Shown: piece by piece, positions 40,700-50,152 of the stretch
How the letters are laid out: the number at the start of each line of letters is the position of its first letter
How positions within the stretch are numbered: the stretch's first letter is position 1
Origin: Akkermansia muciniphila
GTDB taxonomy: Bacteria > Verrucomicrobiota > Verrucomicrobiia > Opitutales > Opitutaceae
Direction of reading: 5' to 3'
NCBI GenBank assembly: GCA_945888375.1
Contig: CAMCZZ010000002.1
Span: forward strand, 217,628 to 281,627
DNA length: 64,000 bases
Program-made: the position numbers and the translations under genes
The notes under the pieces: model-generated
The model's input: the letters and a program-made list of their open reading frames with translations, nothing else
The model's database searches: none
What the model was told of the DNA's origin: nothing

Positions 40700-41329
40700 A
40701 TGGGCCAGAAAACCAATCCCACCGGCTTCCGCCTAGCCGTCCGCCGCAACTGGCAGTCCCGCTGGTATGCCACCAAGAAGGACTTCGCCAAGCTCCTCCA
40801 CGAGGACCAGATTATCCGTAATACGTTGATGGAGAAGCTTAAAGGCGCCTCTGTCCCCAAGATTTTCATTGAGCGCGCTTCCAATCGCGTCCGCGTAAAA
40901 ATCTACACCGCCCGCCCTGGAATCGTCATCGGCCGCAAGGGTGCCGAGGTTGAGGTGATTAAGGCCGACCTGGCCAAGCTCACTGGCAAGGAAGTCCTCC
41001 TTGATATCCAAGAGATCAAGAAGCCCGAGATCGAGGCCGGTCTCGTCGCCGAAAATGTTGCGCTCCAGTTGGAGCGTCGTATCGCCTTCCGTCGTGCTAT
41101 GAAGAAAGCCGTCGAGACCGCCATGAGTCTTGGCGCCGAAGGCATTCGTATTCAGTGCTCCGGGCGACTTGGCGGTTCCGATATCGCCCGTCGCGAGTGG
41201 CAACGTAAGGGCCGCGTGCCCCTCCACACCCTTCGCGAAAATATTGATTACGGCTTCTTCGAAGCCAAGACCCTCTACGGCAAGATCGGCGTTAAGTGCT
41301 GGATCCTGAAGAAAGAAGAGACCGCCTAA
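40700..41329 (+). CDS. rpsC: 30S ribosomal protein S3
   Basis: A 209-residue S3. The KH-domain GXXG equivalent is in [20 protein letters not shown], and the C-terminal domain shows [20 protein letters not shown] and [10 protein letters not shown]. It forms the mRNA entry helicase with S4 and S5. It starts 11 bp after rplV in an ACCACC-ATG context. Confidence 0.98.
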   Translation: MGQKTNPTGFRLAVRRNWQSRWYATKKDFAKLLHEDQIIRNTLMEKLKGASVPKIFIERASNRVRVKIYTARPGIVIGRKGAEVEVIKADLAKLTGKEVLLDIQEIKKPEIEAGLVAENVALQLERRIAFRRAMKKAVETAMSLGAEGIRIQCSGRLGGSDIARREWQRKGRVPLHTLRENIDYGFFEAKTLYGKIGVKCWILKKEETA

Positions 41330-41380
41330 GGTTCTCCTCCCCCGTCCACCACCACCCATCTACATTAGGAGAAAACCATC

Positions 41381-41803
41381 ATGGCTCTCGCTCCCGCCCG
41401 CACTAAATACCGCAAATCACAGAAAGGCTCGCTCGCTGGTAACGCCAAGCGTGGCAACACTCTTGCCTTCGGTGAGTTCGGCCTTCAATCTCTCTCTCGT
41501 GGCCCCATGACCGGCCGTCAGATCGAGGCCGCCCGCGTCACCATCGCGCGTCACCTCAAGCGCAAGGGAAAACTCTGGATCCGCGTTTTCCCCCACAAGC
41601 CGGTCACCAAGAAACCCGCCGAGGTCCGAATGGGCTCCGGTAAGGGCGCCGTCGAATACTACGTTGCCCAGATTAAACCCGGCGCCGTGTTATTCGAACT
41701 TGCCGGTATTCCCGCCACCGTGGCCAAGGAGGCTTTCCGCCTCGCTGATGCCAAGCTGCCCTTCCGTTGCCGATTCATCATCCGCGAAGGTTCCGCCGCT
41801 TAA
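41381..41803 (+). CDS. rplP: 50S ribosomal protein L16
   Basis: A 140-residue L16 with [18 protein letters not shown], the loop [19 protein letters not shown] (the usual arginine-rich site near residue 81 of E. coli is not examined further) and [15 protein letters not shown]. It organises the A-site region of 23S rRNA. Strong ribosome-binding site TTAGGAG. Confidence 0.98.
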   Translation: MALAPARTKYRKSQKGSLAGNAKRGNTLAFGEFGLQSLSRGPMTGRQIEAARVTIARHLKRKGKLWIRVFPHKPVTKKPAEVRMGSGKGAVEYYVAQIKPGAVLFELAGIPATVAKEAFRLADAKLPFRCRFIIREGSAA

Positions 41804-41826
41804 CCGTAAACTTGGAGAACCTTAAT

Positions 41827-42024
41827 ATGTCTTTAACCGCCAAAGAAATTCGCGATCTCACCACCACCGAGATCAACGTTAAGATTAACGAGACCCGCGA
41901 AAAGCTCCTCTCCCTCCGCCTGCGCACGCAGACCGGTCAGGTCGAGAAGACCCACGAGCTCCGCACGCTCCGCAAGGACATCGCCCGCCTCGAAACCATC
42001 AAGACCCAAAAGAGCGCTGCTTAA
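41827..42024 (+). CDS. rpmC: 50S ribosomal protein L29
   Basis: A 65-residue two-helix protein at the tunnel exit. The ATG at 41827, preceded by TTGGAGAA, gives [13 protein letters not shown]; a longer frame into rplP is spurious. The signature [20 protein letters not shown] is present. Confidence 0.96.
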   Translation: MSLTAKEIRDLTTTEINVKINETREKLLSLRLRTQTGQVEKTHELRTLRKDIARLETIKTQKSAA

Positions 42025-42050
42025 CCGCACGTCTCGTGGAACTCATACCC

Positions 42051-42392
42051 ATGTCCAATACCGAAGCTACCGCTCCCGCTAATCCCGAGCGTAATTCCCG
42101 CAAGACCCTCGTCGGAAATGTCACCAGCCGTTCTGGCGACAAATCGATTAAAGTCACCGTCCCCTTCAAGGTGCCGCATCCGCGTTACCAGAAGATCATT
42201 AATCGCAAGACCGTCGTGCACGCTCATGACGAAGCCAATGACACCAAGGTCGGCGACAAGGTCGAGATCATGGAAACCCGTCCCATCAGTCGCCTGAAGC
42301 GCTGGCGCGTAATCAAAGTCCTGGAACGCGCCGTCATCGCCGATGTCGCCTCAGTCTCCGAGGCTGATGTTGCCGCCGCCATCAAGGCCTAA
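42051..42392 (+). CDS. rpsQ: 30S ribosomal protein S17
   Basis: A 113-residue S17, longer than the usual 80-90. The start is ATG 42051 (a GTG at 42036 is in frame but unlikely). A polar N-terminal tail of about 20 residues precedes RKTLVGNVTSRSGDKSIKVT; the OB fold then shows VVHAHDEANDTKVGDKVEIM and RPISRLKRWRV, and a roughly 20-residue Ala/Val-rich C-terminal tail follows. Confidence 0.96.
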   Translation: MSNTEATAPANPERNSRKTLVGNVTSRSGDKSIKVTVPFKVPHPRYQKIINRKTVVHAHDEANDTKVGDKVEIMETRPISRLKRWRVIKVLERAVIADVASVSEADVAAAIKA

Positions 42393-42416
42393 CCCTCCTC
42401 GGGAGAAACCCAGATC

Positions 42417-42782
42417 ATGATCCAACTCCGCTCCATCCTCGAAGTCGCTGACAATACTGGCGCCCGCAAGGCCGCCATGATCAGCAAAAAAGGCCAAAAC
42501 ACCACCACCGCCGGTGTGGGTGATATTATCACCGTCCACATCAAGGACTCCGGCACCGACGCCACCGTAAAAAAAGGCGAGGTCGCCAAGGCCGTCGTTG
42601 TTCGCACCAAGGCCCCGGTCCGCCGCAGCGATGGTTCCTACCTTCGCTTTGACTCCAATGCCATCGTTATCATCGGCGCTGACGGCAACCCCAAGGGCAC
42701 CCGTATCTTCGGTCCCGTCGCCCGCGAACTTCGTGCTAAGAACTTCATGAAGATCATCTCTTTAGCTCCGGAGGTTCTCTAA
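42417..42782 (+). CDS. rplN: 50S ribosomal protein L14
   Basis: A 121-residue L14 of standard length with [39 protein letters not shown] and [20 protein letters not shown]. It interacts with L19 and the 16S rRNA at a subunit bridge. Preceded by CTCGGGAGAAA; followed by rplX after one base. Confidence 0.98.
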   Translation: MIQLRSILEVADNTGARKAAMISKKGQNTTTAGVGDIITVHIKDSGTDATVKKGEVAKAVVVRTKAPVRRSDGSYLRFDSNAIVIIGADGNPKGTRIFGPVARELRAKNFMKIISLAPEVL

Positions 42783-42783
42783 C

Positions 42784-43053
42784 ATGTCCACTAAATTTCA
42801 CGTCAAACGCAACGACGAGGTCATCGTCATCGCCGGTTCCCATAAGGGCAAGTCCGGTAAAGTCCTGGAAATTCTCGCCGCCAAGTCACGCGCCCGCATC
42901 GAAGGCGTCGCGATGATCAAGCGTCACCTCAAGAAATCCCAGGAAAACCCCAACGGCGCTATCGTCGAGCGCGAAGGTTCCGTCCACGTTTCGAACCTGC
43001 AGCTCAAGAGTCGATACGAGGCCTCCAAGAAGCGGGCAGCCAAGGTCGCCTGA
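42784..43053 (+). CDS. rplX: 50S ribosomal protein L24
   Basis: An 89-residue L24 with a KOW motif: FHVKRNDEVIVIAGSHKGKS then GKVLEI and EGVAMIKRHLKKSQENPNG. It initiates 50S assembly. The start is one base after the rplN stop. Slightly shorter than E. coli L24 (104 aa), lacking its C-terminal tail. Confidence 0.97.
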   Translation: MSTKFHVKRNDEVIVIAGSHKGKSGKVLEILAAKSRARIEGVAMIKRHLKKSQENPNGAIVEREGSVHVSNLQLKSRYEASKKRAAKVA

Positions 43054-43198
43054 GTTCTTAAAATACTCACCACGAAATAACTTCTTGCTAGGGGCGGGGT
43101 GCCACTCTGTAACCTCGCCCCTTTTCGTCCCTTTACATCCCCCTCTCCTAAAACACTCAAGGTCGCCGGGTCGGCAATCCGGCGGTTACACCATCCCA

Positions 43199-43795
43199 AT
43201 GAGCACCAAACGCATTCCTTCACTCAAGCAGCATTACATCGATGTCATTGTCCCCGCTCTCATCGCGAGCCGCGGCTACAAGAACATTCATCAGGTCCCA
43301 AAGCTGACCAAGATCAGTTTGAACACTGGTATCGATGCCGAGGCTGATAAGAACCAAATCGCCGATATCCAGCGCGATTTAACCGCCCTCGCTGGTCAAA
43401 AAGCCATTCTTGCCAAGTCGAAGAAGGCCATTTCAAATTTCAAATTGCGCCAAGGCCAAGTCGTCGGCGCCCATGTCACCCTGCGCGGCGACTCCATGTG
43501 GGATTTCCTCTATCGTCTGATCGCGGTCGCCCTCCCCACCATTCGCGACTTCCGTGGCGTGCACTCCAAGCTTGACGGCCAGGGCAACTATGCCCTCGGC
43601 ATCAACGATTTCACTATCTTCCCCGAGATCAACGTCGAAAGCGTGAAAAAGACCATGGGTCTCGACATCAATATTGTGACTACGGCCGAGAGTGATGATG
43701 AGGGACGCGAGTTGCTTAAGCTCCTCGGCATGCCTTTCCGTCGCACCGAAGCCCAACAAGCCGCCGACGCTGCCGCCAAAAACAAGGCCGCCTAA
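43199..43795 (+). CDS. rplE: 50S ribosomal protein L5
   Basis: A 198-residue L5 starting at ATG 43199 (an upstream frame from 43085 has no L5 similarity). Landmarks are QVPKLTKISLNTGIDAEADK, KSKKAISNFKLRQGQVVGAH and VSTLRGDSMW-like VTLRGDSMWDFLYRL. It binds 5S rRNA. A 145-bp spacer separates it from rplX, one of the larger gaps in the spc block, in a GC-poor local context without a recognised element. Confidence 0.97.
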   Translation: MSTKRIPSLKQHYIDVIVPALIASRGYKNIHQVPKLTKISLNTGIDAEADKNQIADIQRDLTALAGQKAILAKSKKAISNFKLRQGQVVGAHVTLRGDSMWDFLYRLIAVALPTIRDFRGVHSKLDGQGNYALGINDFTIFPEINVESVKKTMGLDINIVTTAESDDEGRELLKLLGMPFRRTEAQQAADAAAKNKAA

Positions 43796-43812
43796 TTTAA
43801 CCGCCTCCCGCC

Positions 43813-44118
43813 ATGCCCAAGACCTCCTCCATCAACCGCAACGAGAAGCGTAAATCCCTCGTAGCCAAATTCGCCGCCAAGCGCGCCGAACTCAAGGCAG
43901 CCCTTCTCAACCCCGACGCTACGAACGAAGAATTCTTCGCCGCGTCCAAGGCGCTGCAGAAACTGCCCAAAAACTCTTCGCCAATTCGCGTTCGCAACCG
44001 GTGCAGCCTTTCCGGCCGCCCGCGCGCGTTCATTCGGAAGTTCGGCGTTTCCCGTATCACTTTCCGCGAGCTTGCCTTGAACGGCAAGATTCCCGGTGTC
44101 ACCAAGTCTTCTTGGTAA
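43813..44118 (+). CDS. rpsN: 30S ribosomal protein S14 (zinc-free type)
   Basis: A 101-residue S14 of the long, cysteine-motif-free (C-) class: it lacks the CxxC-x12-CxxC zinc ribbon of the 61-residue form. It keeps [20 protein letters not shown] and [21 protein letters not shown]. It starts 17 bp after rplE. Confidence 0.97.
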   Translation: MPKTSSINRNEKRKSLVAKFAAKRAELKAALLNPDATNEEFFAASKALQKLPKNSSPIRVRNRCSLSGRPRAFIRKFGVSRITFRELALNGKIPGVTKSSW

Positions 44119-44206
44119 ACTCTTTCGCCTTCTGGGGGTTAAGCCCGTCGTAAGATGGGCCGGATATGACCCAGTCGGCTTCATTAACCCACAACATCCA
44201 CCCATC

Positions 44207-44599
44207 ATGGCTGATTCAGTAAGTGATTTCCTGACCCGTGTGCGCAACTCTGCACGCGCTGGCCAGGCCGAGTGCGTCATCCCGCATTCAAACCTCAAGG
44301 AGAGCTTCGCGCTCATTCTTAAAAACGAAGGCTACGTCTCTGATGTAGGCACAGGCCTCGACGCCAATGGTCACAAGACCTTGGTTATTAAACTGAAGTA
44401 TGTTGATAACGCACCCGCGTTCACCAACCTTTCCCGCGTCTCCACGCCCGGTCGCCGTCTTTACGTCGGATATACCGAGATTCCCCGCGTCCTGAACGGA
44501 CTCGGCATCTCTATCCTTTCGACCTCGAAAGGCTTGAAGACCAATCATGAGGCCCGCCGCGAAAAGCTCGGCGGCGAACTCCTCGCCAACGTTTGGTAA
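44207..44599 (+). CDS. rpsH: 30S ribosomal protein S8
   Basis: A 130-residue S8 starting at ATG 44207 (an upstream frame from 44096 overlaps rpsN). Landmarks are DFLTRVRNSARAGQAECVIP, ILKNEGYVSDVG and RRLYVGYTEIPRVLNGLGIS, with the conserved C-terminal STSKGLKTNHEAR. It is a primary binder of the 16S central domain and in E. coli represses the spc operon. Confidence 0.97.
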   Translation: MADSVSDFLTRVRNSARAGQAECVIPHSNLKESFALILKNEGYVSDVGTGLDANGHKTLVIKLKYVDNAPAFTNLSRVSTPGRRLYVGYTEIPRVLNGLGISILSTSKGLKTNHEARREKLGGELLANVW

Positions 44600-44617
44600 C
44601 CCAAGGAACCCTCCATT

Positions 44618-45154
44618 ATGTCACGCGTAGGCAAAGTTCCCGTTATCATCCCTGCCAAGGTCAAGGTAGACATCCAGGACACCACCGTGTCGGTTGACGG
44701 CCCCAAGGGCAAAGTCTCCCGCACCTTCGCCCCGGTTGTCTTAATCACTGTGGCAGATTCCAAGGTCACCGTTCAGCCTCTTGACCAATCTCGCTTCTCC
44801 CGCGCCATGTTCGGCACCGCTCGTTCGGTAATCGCCGGCATGGTCAAGGGGGCTTCCGAGGGCTTCGTCAAGGAGCTCGAAATCCAAGGCGTTGGTTTCA
44901 AAGCCGCCCTAAAGGGCAAGCAGCTCGACCTTGCTCTGGGCTACTCCCATCCGATCCTTTTTGATATTCCCGAAGGTATTAAAATCACCGTCGCCGAAGG
45001 AACTAAACTGAAAGTTGAGGGCGCCGACAAGCAACTCGTCGGCATGGTCACCTCGCAAATCCGTTCCTTCTATCCGCCCGAGCCTTACAAGGGCAAGGGT
45101 GTCCGCATCGTCGGCGAGCGCGTCCGCCGCAAGGAAGGCAAGACCGTCGCCTAA
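44618..45154 (+). CDS. rplF: 50S ribosomal protein L6
   Basis: A 178-residue L6 with two duplicated domains: MSRVGKVPVIIPAKVKVDIQ near the start, and the C-terminal signature PEPYKGKGVRIVGERVRRKE. It lies near the sarcin-ricin loop. Ribosome-binding site CAAGGAA. Confidence 0.98.
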   Translation: MSRVGKVPVIIPAKVKVDIQDTTVSVDGPKGKVSRTFAPVVLITVADSKVTVQPLDQSRFSRAMFGTARSVIAGMVKGASEGFVKELEIQGVGFKAALKGKQLDLALGYSHPILFDIPEGIKITVAEGTKLKVEGADKQLVGMVTSQIRSFYPPEPYKGKGVRIVGERVRRKEGKTVA

Positions 45155-45207
45155 CGCGAGCCGGTTTCCCTCTCTCATCTCTAATCTTCATCCAAGGACC
45201 CCAGTCC

Positions 45208-45570
45208 ATGAACACTATTCGCAAAGCCGACCTACTGCAAAAACGCCGCTGGCGCATCCGCAAAAAGGTCTTCGGGAGCGCCGTCCGCCCCCGTCTCGCC
45301 GTCAAGTTCTCCTCCAAGCACATCTATGCTCAGGCGGTGGACGACGATGCCGGCACGACCCTCGCCTTCCTCTCCAGTTTAGATGCCGATTTACGAGCTC
45401 AAAAACTCGCCGCAAACCTGGCTGGTGCCAAGGCCCTCGGCGAAGCTTTCGCCCTCAAGGCCAAGGCCGCTGGTATCGTCTCGGTCGTATTCGACCGCTC
45501 AGGCGCCCGTTATCACGGCAAGGTGAAGGCCTTTGCTGATGCCGCCCGCGCCGGTGGTCTTACCTTCTAA
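45208..45570 (+). CDS. rplR: 50S ribosomal protein L18
   Basis: A 120-residue L18 that binds 5S rRNA, with [40 protein letters not shown] and the C-terminal [20 protein letters not shown]. Ribosome-binding site CAAGGACC. rpsE follows after 10 bp. Confidence 0.98.
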   Translation: MNTIRKADLLQKRRWRIRKKVFGSAVRPRLAVKFSSKHIYAQAVDDDAGTTLAFLSSLDADLRAQKLAANLAGAKALGEAFALKAKAAGIVSVVFDRSGARYHGKVKAFADAARAGGLTF

Positions 45571-45580
45571 TCCCCTTAAA

Positions 45581-46165
45581 ATGAGCATTCCCACTTCTCC
45601 CGCCGCAACTCCCGCCCCCTCCGAGAATCGCGAGGCCCGTCCGCCTCGCGGTGGACAGGGCGGCCAGCGCGGACCCCGTCGCGACAACCGTGACCAACAA
45701 AAGGACGATTCCGGTCTCTTCGAAAAAGTCGTCTTCATCAATCGCTGCGCCAAGGTCGTTAAGGGCGGCCGTCGCTTCTCCTTTGCCGCCATTGCCGTTG
45801 TCGGCGATCGCGCCGGCAAAATCGGCGTTGGCTATGGCCGTGCCAATGAGGTGCCTGACGCCATCAAGAAATCGACCGAAGGCGCCAAGAAGCACATGTT
45901 TGCAGTCAAGCTTAAGGGTGACACTATTCCGCACGAGGTCTTCGGAACCTACGACGGCGGTAAAGTCCTCCTGAAGCCTGCCACCAAGGGCACTGGCTTG
46001 ATCGCCGGTGGTGCTGTCCGTGCCGTTCTTGAGGCCGCTGGCATCAAAAATATCCTCACCAAATCGATGGGTTCCAGCAACCACATTGCCGTGGTTCATG
46101 CCACCATTGAGGCACTCCTCCAGCTCAAGACCGCTGAAGATTACGCGACCATTCGCAAGGCCTAA
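45581..46165 (+). CDS. rpsE: 30S ribosomal protein S5
   Basis: A 194-residue S5 starting at ATG 45581; a frame from 45533 overlaps rplR. The first about 45 residues are a low-complexity tail rich in Pro, Gly and Arg ([17 protein letters not shown]), longer than in E. coli S5 (167 aa). The conserved domains follow: [39 protein letters not shown] and [20 protein letters not shown]. The next gene is rplO; rpmD (L30), which usually intervenes, is absent. Confidence 0.97.
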   Translation: MSIPTSPAATPAPSENREARPPRGGQGGQRGPRRDNRDQQKDDSGLFEKVVFINRCAKVVKGGRRFSFAAIAVVGDRAGKIGVGYGRANEVPDAIKKSTEGAKKHMFAVKLKGDTIPHEVFGTYDGGKVLLKPATKGTGLIAGGAVRAVLEAAGIKNILTKSMGSSNHIAVVHATIEALLQLKTAEDYATIRKA

Positions 46166-46246
46166 AGGTCTTGCTACGCAAAATCCGAGTCCCGAACGAG
46201 TTAAAGCATCGTCCGGGGCGAACTCCAAACCTAGGAATTATTTACT

Positions 46247-46792
46247 ATGAAACTTCATGAAATGACCAACGTCGTTGGCGCCGTTCACCGTAAGAAGCGT
46301 GTTGGCTGCGGCGAGGGTGGCGGCCACGGCAAGACCTCCGGTCGCGGAGGCAAAGGCCAGACTGCGCGCTCTGGCGGTTCAATCCGTCCCGGCTTCGAAG
46401 GCGGTCAGATGCCCCTCTATCGTAAGCTGCCTCACCGTGGCTTCAACAACTACGAGTTCCGCGTCGAATACGCCGTTCTCAACGTAGGCGATCTCGACAG
46501 CCTTGATTCCCAAATCACGGAGGTTACCGCCGAGGTTCTCGCCTCCGCTGGTCTCATTCGCGGGGGCACCAAAGCCGTTAAAATCCTCGGTAATGGCGAG
46601 GTCACCCGTGCCTTCACGGTGACAGCCGCCCGCTTCTCCGAGTCGGCCAAGGCTAAGATCGAAAAGGCCGGGGGGAGCACCGTCCAAACCGCAGAGCCCC
46701 AAGACGCCAACGCGGTTTCCTCTGCCGCCAAGGCTTCAAAGCTCGCAGCTTTCAAGGCTGCCAAAGCCGCCAAGAACGCCCCCAAGGCCTGA
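46247..46792 (+). CDS. rplO: 50S ribosomal protein L15
   Basis: A 181-residue L15 with the glycine/arginine-rich N-terminal segment KKRVGCGEGGGHGKTSGRGG, FEGGQMPLYRKLPHRGF and the late KILGNGEVTRAFTVTAARFS. A 25-30 residue Ala/Lys-rich C-terminal tail extends beyond the usual about 145. It is encoded 81 bp after rpsE with no L30 gene in between. Confidence 0.96.
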   Translation: MKLHEMTNVVGAVHRKKRVGCGEGGGHGKTSGRGGKGQTARSGGSIRPGFEGGQMPLYRKLPHRGFNNYEFRVEYAVLNVGDLDSLDSQITEVTAEVLASAGLIRGGTKAVKILGNGEVTRAFTVTAARFSESAKAKIEKAGGSTVQTAEPQDANAVSSAAKASKLAAFKAAKAAKNAPKA

Positions 46793-46912
46793 TCGCTCGC
46801 TCCATGTCGCGATTCAGTCACGACTCCGTGACATGACGCCTCTCTTGGGCGGGTGAGCGCCGAACCGCGCCCCCGCCCATTTTACGTTTTCCGTCCAACG
46901 CTTTTTCCCAAC

Positions 46913-48403
46913 GTGTTTTCCGCCTTTACCAACTCCCTGAAGATTCCCGAGCTCCGGTCGCGCATCTTCTACACCCTCGCGCTCCTTTTCGTAGCCCGGG
47001 TCGGCGCGCATATCCCGCTGCCCGGCCTCGACCCGAAGCCCTTGCAGGATTTTTTCTCTGCCAATTCCGGCGGCGCCAGTGGCGCAGTGGTAGGTTTGTA
47101 TAACATGTTTACCGGCGGCGCTCTTCTGAAGGGTGCGGTATTCGCTTTAGGCATCATGCCTTACATCAGCGCCTCCATCATTTTCCAGCTGATGAGCGCG
47201 GTTATCCCCAGTCTCAGCCGTCTGCAGCAAGAAGGCGATGTTGGCCGGCAAAAACTGACTCAATACACGCGCTATGCAACGGTTCTGATCTGTTTGATTC
47301 AAGGCACCTTGCTTATCCTTACCCTCGAGAACCCGGCCCGTCTTTTCCAGGGTTACGATGTCAACACCTACGGTCAGATCGTCATTGCCGGGCATACCAC
47401 CTTTCTCCTGACCTCAGTGATTTTCCTAACCGCTGGCACGATGATTCTGATGTGGCTGGGCGAACAGATCACTGCACGCGGAATTGGCAACGGCACCTCT
47501 TTGCTCATTACGATCGGCATTTTGGCCGACATCCCCGGAGCCGCCACGACTCTTTGGAATCTTATCAACCCGGCTGTTGGTGTGAAAGGACTGGGGGCGC
47601 CTCAGCTCATCGTGATGCTCATCCTGTTTTTGGTTGTTACCATGGGCTTGATCGCCGTGGTGCAAGGACAGCGTAAGATTCCCGTCCAGTATGCCAAACG
47701 CGTGGTCGGTAACAAAGTCATGGGCGGTCAAAATTCCTTTCTGCCGCTCAAGGTGAATTATTCCGGAGTTATGCCTGTTATTTTCGCCAGCGCCATTCTG
47801 CTTTTTCCTCAGCAGATTTTCTCTTGGTTGGGCGCCGCTTTCGATCTCCCTTTCCTTGTAGAGTTTGCGCAGAATCTTGTGAGTGGCCACTGGGTGTATT
47901 ACGTTGTCATGGGTTCTCTCATTCTTTTCTTTAGCTATTTCTGGGTCTCTGTGATGTTCAAGCCCATCCAGATTGCTGACGATCTGAAGAAATATGGTGG
48001 TTACATCCCAGGCGTCCGGCCGGGTGAGCCCACTGCCCGGTTCCTCGATTTCGTCATGACCCGCCTCACCCTTGCCGGAGCGGTTTTCCTGACCGTGATT
48101 GCGGTTTTCCCTGATTTGCTGATGAACCAGCTTAAAGTTCCCCAGCGCATCGCCATCTTCTTCGGCGGCACGGGTATGCTTATCACGGTTGGCGTCATCC
48201 TTGATACGATGAAACAAGTGGAGACTTTCCTGCTCCAGCGGCACTACGATGGTTTCTTGAAAAAAGGCCGCGTGCGCGCCCGCAGTGGCAATGTTGCAAC
48301 TGCTCTAAACGAAGCCGCTGACATGCAAACTGTAGGCAAGCTGTGGCTTGTGCTCGGGGTTATTTTCGCCATTGGCATAGCCGCGTGGATCGTTAAAAAA
48401 TAA
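46913..48403 (+). CDS. secY: Preprotein translocase subunit SecY
   Basis: A 496-residue, ten-helix translocon channel. The GTG at 46913 is chosen because it gives VFSAFTNSLKIPELRSRIFY, the usual SecY N-terminus; a GTG at 46853 would add 20 atypical residues. Landmarks are the lateral gate/plug region LYNMFTGGALLKGAVFALGI, MPYISASIIFQLMSAVIPSL and the cytosolic loop KYGGYIPGVRPGEPTARFLD. No Shine-Dalgarno is seen before either start. A short inverted repeat GTCACG/CGTGAC lies upstream (46817-46832). Confidence 0.96.
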   Translation: MFSAFTNSLKIPELRSRIFYTLALLFVARVGAHIPLPGLDPKPLQDFFSANSGGASGAVVGLYNMFTGGALLKGAVFALGIMPYISASIIFQLMSAVIPSLSRLQQEGDVGRQKLTQYTRYATVLICLIQGTLLILTLENPARLFQGYDVNTYGQIVIAGHTTFLLTSVIFLTAGTMILMWLGEQITARGIGNGTSLLITIGILADIPGAATTLWNLINPAVGVKGLGAPQLIVMLILFLVVTMGLIAVVQGQRKIPVQYAKRVVGNKVMGGQNSFLPLKVNYSGVMPVIFASAILLFPQQIFSWLGAAFDLPFLVEFAQNLVSGHWVYYVVMGSLILFFSYFWVSVMFKPIQIADDLKKYGGYIPGVRPGEPTARFLDFVMTRLTLAGAVFLTVIAVFPDLLMNQLKVPQRIAIFFGGTGMLITVGVILDTMKQVETFLLQRHYDGFLKKGRVRARSGNVATALNEAADMQTVGKLWLVLGVIFAIGIAAWIVKK

Positions 48404-48443
48404 AAAACGAGTCCGCTGAAAAATCGGCTTTACAGGCCGCTTC

Positions 48444-48917
48444 GTGTCTGATTTGCCTATCAACCCTTTTTCTTCCGCGATCCACAGCTCGTCCAAGCTG
48501 TTGTTCCTAGAAGAGATGACCGCCCTGCCCGGGGATTGGTCGAATCATCTTCGTTCTTTGCACATTGAGCACGTCTCTCCCAGCGCTTTGGTAAGCTTGG
48601 AGATTTGTCGCCGCTCGCCGCTCGGCCAGTCTGCCGAACTCGCGATGCAGCGTGGGACCTCCGTCCCCGCCGAAACCATCGTCGCCCTCATGCGGCGCTG
48701 GTTTGTGGCGCGCAAACCTGATGCGGGATTCGCCCTAACCGGCTTCCCGGCTACGTTGCTCCAAGCCCGTATCTTCGACGAATGGCTCGACGCCCGCGAC
48801 GAAAGTCTCGACGCCGTCATCGCCTCATCGCCCGCCTCAAGCAGCGATCTCGTCAATTACTACCGCACCCACGGCCTGCTTCTTGAGGCTACCGTTGGCT
48901 ACGCCTCCCGCCCATGA
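48444..48917 (+). CDS. Adenylate-kinase-like protein lacking the P-loop
   Basis: A 157-residue protein at the position usually held by adk, between secY and map. The start is GTG 48444; only 40 bp separate it from secY, so no missing N-terminus fits. It aligns by eye to the first two thirds of adenylate kinase: LFLEEMTALPGDWSNHLRSL in place of the GAPGAGKGT P-loop region, ICRRSPLGQSAELAMQRGTS and then ALTGFPATLLQARIFDEWLD, matching GFPRT-LAQA but with Ala for the catalytic Arg. The LID and C-terminal parts are missing. Catalysis is unlikely. The frame is intact, its stop overlaps the map start (ATGA), and codon use matches the neighbours, so it looks maintained rather than a pseudogene. Confidence 0.75.
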   Translation: MSDLPINPFSSAIHSSSKLLFLEEMTALPGDWSNHLRSLHIEHVSPSALVSLEICRRSPLGQSAELAMQRGTSVPAETIVALMRRWFVARKPDAGFALTGFPATLLQARIFDEWLDARDESLDAVIASSPASSSDLVNYYRTHGLLLEATVGYASRP

Positions 48918-49684
48918 TTCCGATTAAAGATGCCACCGGCATTGCGCGGATGCGCGAGGCCTGCGCGGTCGCCGCCTTCGTCCTCCACGAGCTTAAAAAG
49001 CACGTTAGACCTGGCGTCACCACCTACGACTTGGACCACTTAGCAAAGGAATTGATCGCCTCCCAGGGAGCCCGTAGCGCCTGTTTCGGCTATCAGATCG
49101 ACGAGCGCCGCTTCCCTGCCCACGCCTGCCTCTCCGTAAATGAAGAGGTAGTCCACGGCATAGGTTCCTTAAAGCGGGTTCTGCGCGATGGCGACATTAT
49201 CTCCCTCGATATCGTGGTCGAGCACCAGGGTTACATCGGCGACAACGCATTTACTTTACCGGTAGGTGCGATCTCGCCGACCGTGCAGAACCTGCTCACC
49301 ATATCTCAGGAAGCTCTCGCACTTGGTATCGCCCAGGCTCAGGTCGGAAATCGCATAGGCGATATCTCTCACGCCATCCAAGTCCACTGCGAGAAGCACG
49401 GATTCGGCGTCGTTCGCGATCTTGTCGGCCATGGCGTCGGCGTTACTATGCACGAGGAGCCTCAGATCCCGAATTTCGGGCGTAAGGGCACCGGCGCCAA
49501 AATACGCCCCGGTATGACGTTTGCCATCGAGCCAATGGTAAATCTCGGCACTTACCGCACGAAATGCCTCTCCGACGGTTGGACAATAGTCACCACGGAT
49601 GGAGCGCCCTCCGCGCATTTCGAGCATACCGTGCTCACTCGCGAGGAAGGCCCCGAGATCCTGACCGTGCCCCCTATTGCCTAG
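48914..49684 (+). CDS. map: Methionine aminopeptidase
   Basis: A 256-residue type I enzyme that removes the initiator methionine. The dinuclear metal ligands can all be placed: Asp99 (SLDIVV), Asp110 (YIGDNA), His173 (GHGVG), Glu206 (AIEPM) and Glu237 (HFEHT); His81 (VVHGIG) is the substrate-contact histidine. It overlaps the adenylate-kinase-like gene by 4 bp. rpsM follows after 64 bp; rpmJ and infA, common at this junction, are absent. Confidence 0.97.
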   Translation: MIPIKDATGIARMREACAVAAFVLHELKKHVRPGVTTYDLDHLAKELIASQGARSACFGYQIDERRFPAHACLSVNEEVVHGIGSLKRVLRDGDIISLDIVVEHQGYIGDNAFTLPVGAISPTVQNLLTISQEALALGIAQAQVGNRIGDISHAIQVHCEKHGFGVVRDLVGHGVGVTMHEEPQIPNFGRKGTGAKIRPGMTFAIEPMVNLGTYRTKCLSDGWTIVTTDGAPSAHFEHTVLTREEGPEILTVPPIA

Positions 49685-49748
49685 TCCCCTTTTTATTCAA
49701 TTTCTTGTCCGTTTTTCACCACAACAACCCAACTAACACACACTCCCT

Positions 49749-50126
49749 ATGCCACGTCTCCTCGGTGTAGAAATTCCCGCGAAAAAGAAAGTCGCGTATT
49801 CCCTCCGTTACATCTACGGTATCGGTCCTGTCCGAGCCGATCAGGTGATTGCCGAAGCCGGCATCCATCCTGATACCCGCGCTGAAGCGCTAACGGAGGA
49901 GCAACTCAACAAAATCCTCCATGTTATCACTGAGCACAAATGGGTCGTCGAGGGCGATCTCCGTCGTGAACTCACCGGTAATTTGAAGCGGCTCCAAGCC
50001 ATCGGTTGCTACCGTGGTATCCGCCATCGCAAGAGCCTGCCAGTCCGCGGTCAGCGGACCCAGACCAACGCCCGCACCCGAAAGGGTCCGCGCCGCACCG
50101 TCGGCGTCACCAAGGCCAAGGAATAA
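49749..50126 (+). CDS. rpsM: 30S ribosomal protein S13
   Basis: A 125-residue S13 with the N-terminal [37 protein letters not shown] and the C-terminal [20 protein letters not shown] tail that contacts tRNAs at the A and P sites. First gene of the alpha block. Preceded by ACACTCCCT-ATG, without Shine-Dalgarno. Confidence 0.98.
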   Translation: MPRLLGVEIPAKKKVAYSLRYIYGIGPVRADQVIAEAGIHPDTRAEALTEEQLNKILHVITEHKWVVEGDLRRELTGNLKRLQAIGCYRGIRHRKSLPVRGQRTQTNARTRKGPRRTVGVTKAKE

Positions 50127-50152
50127 TTCCAACCCTTTAAATCATTACCACC

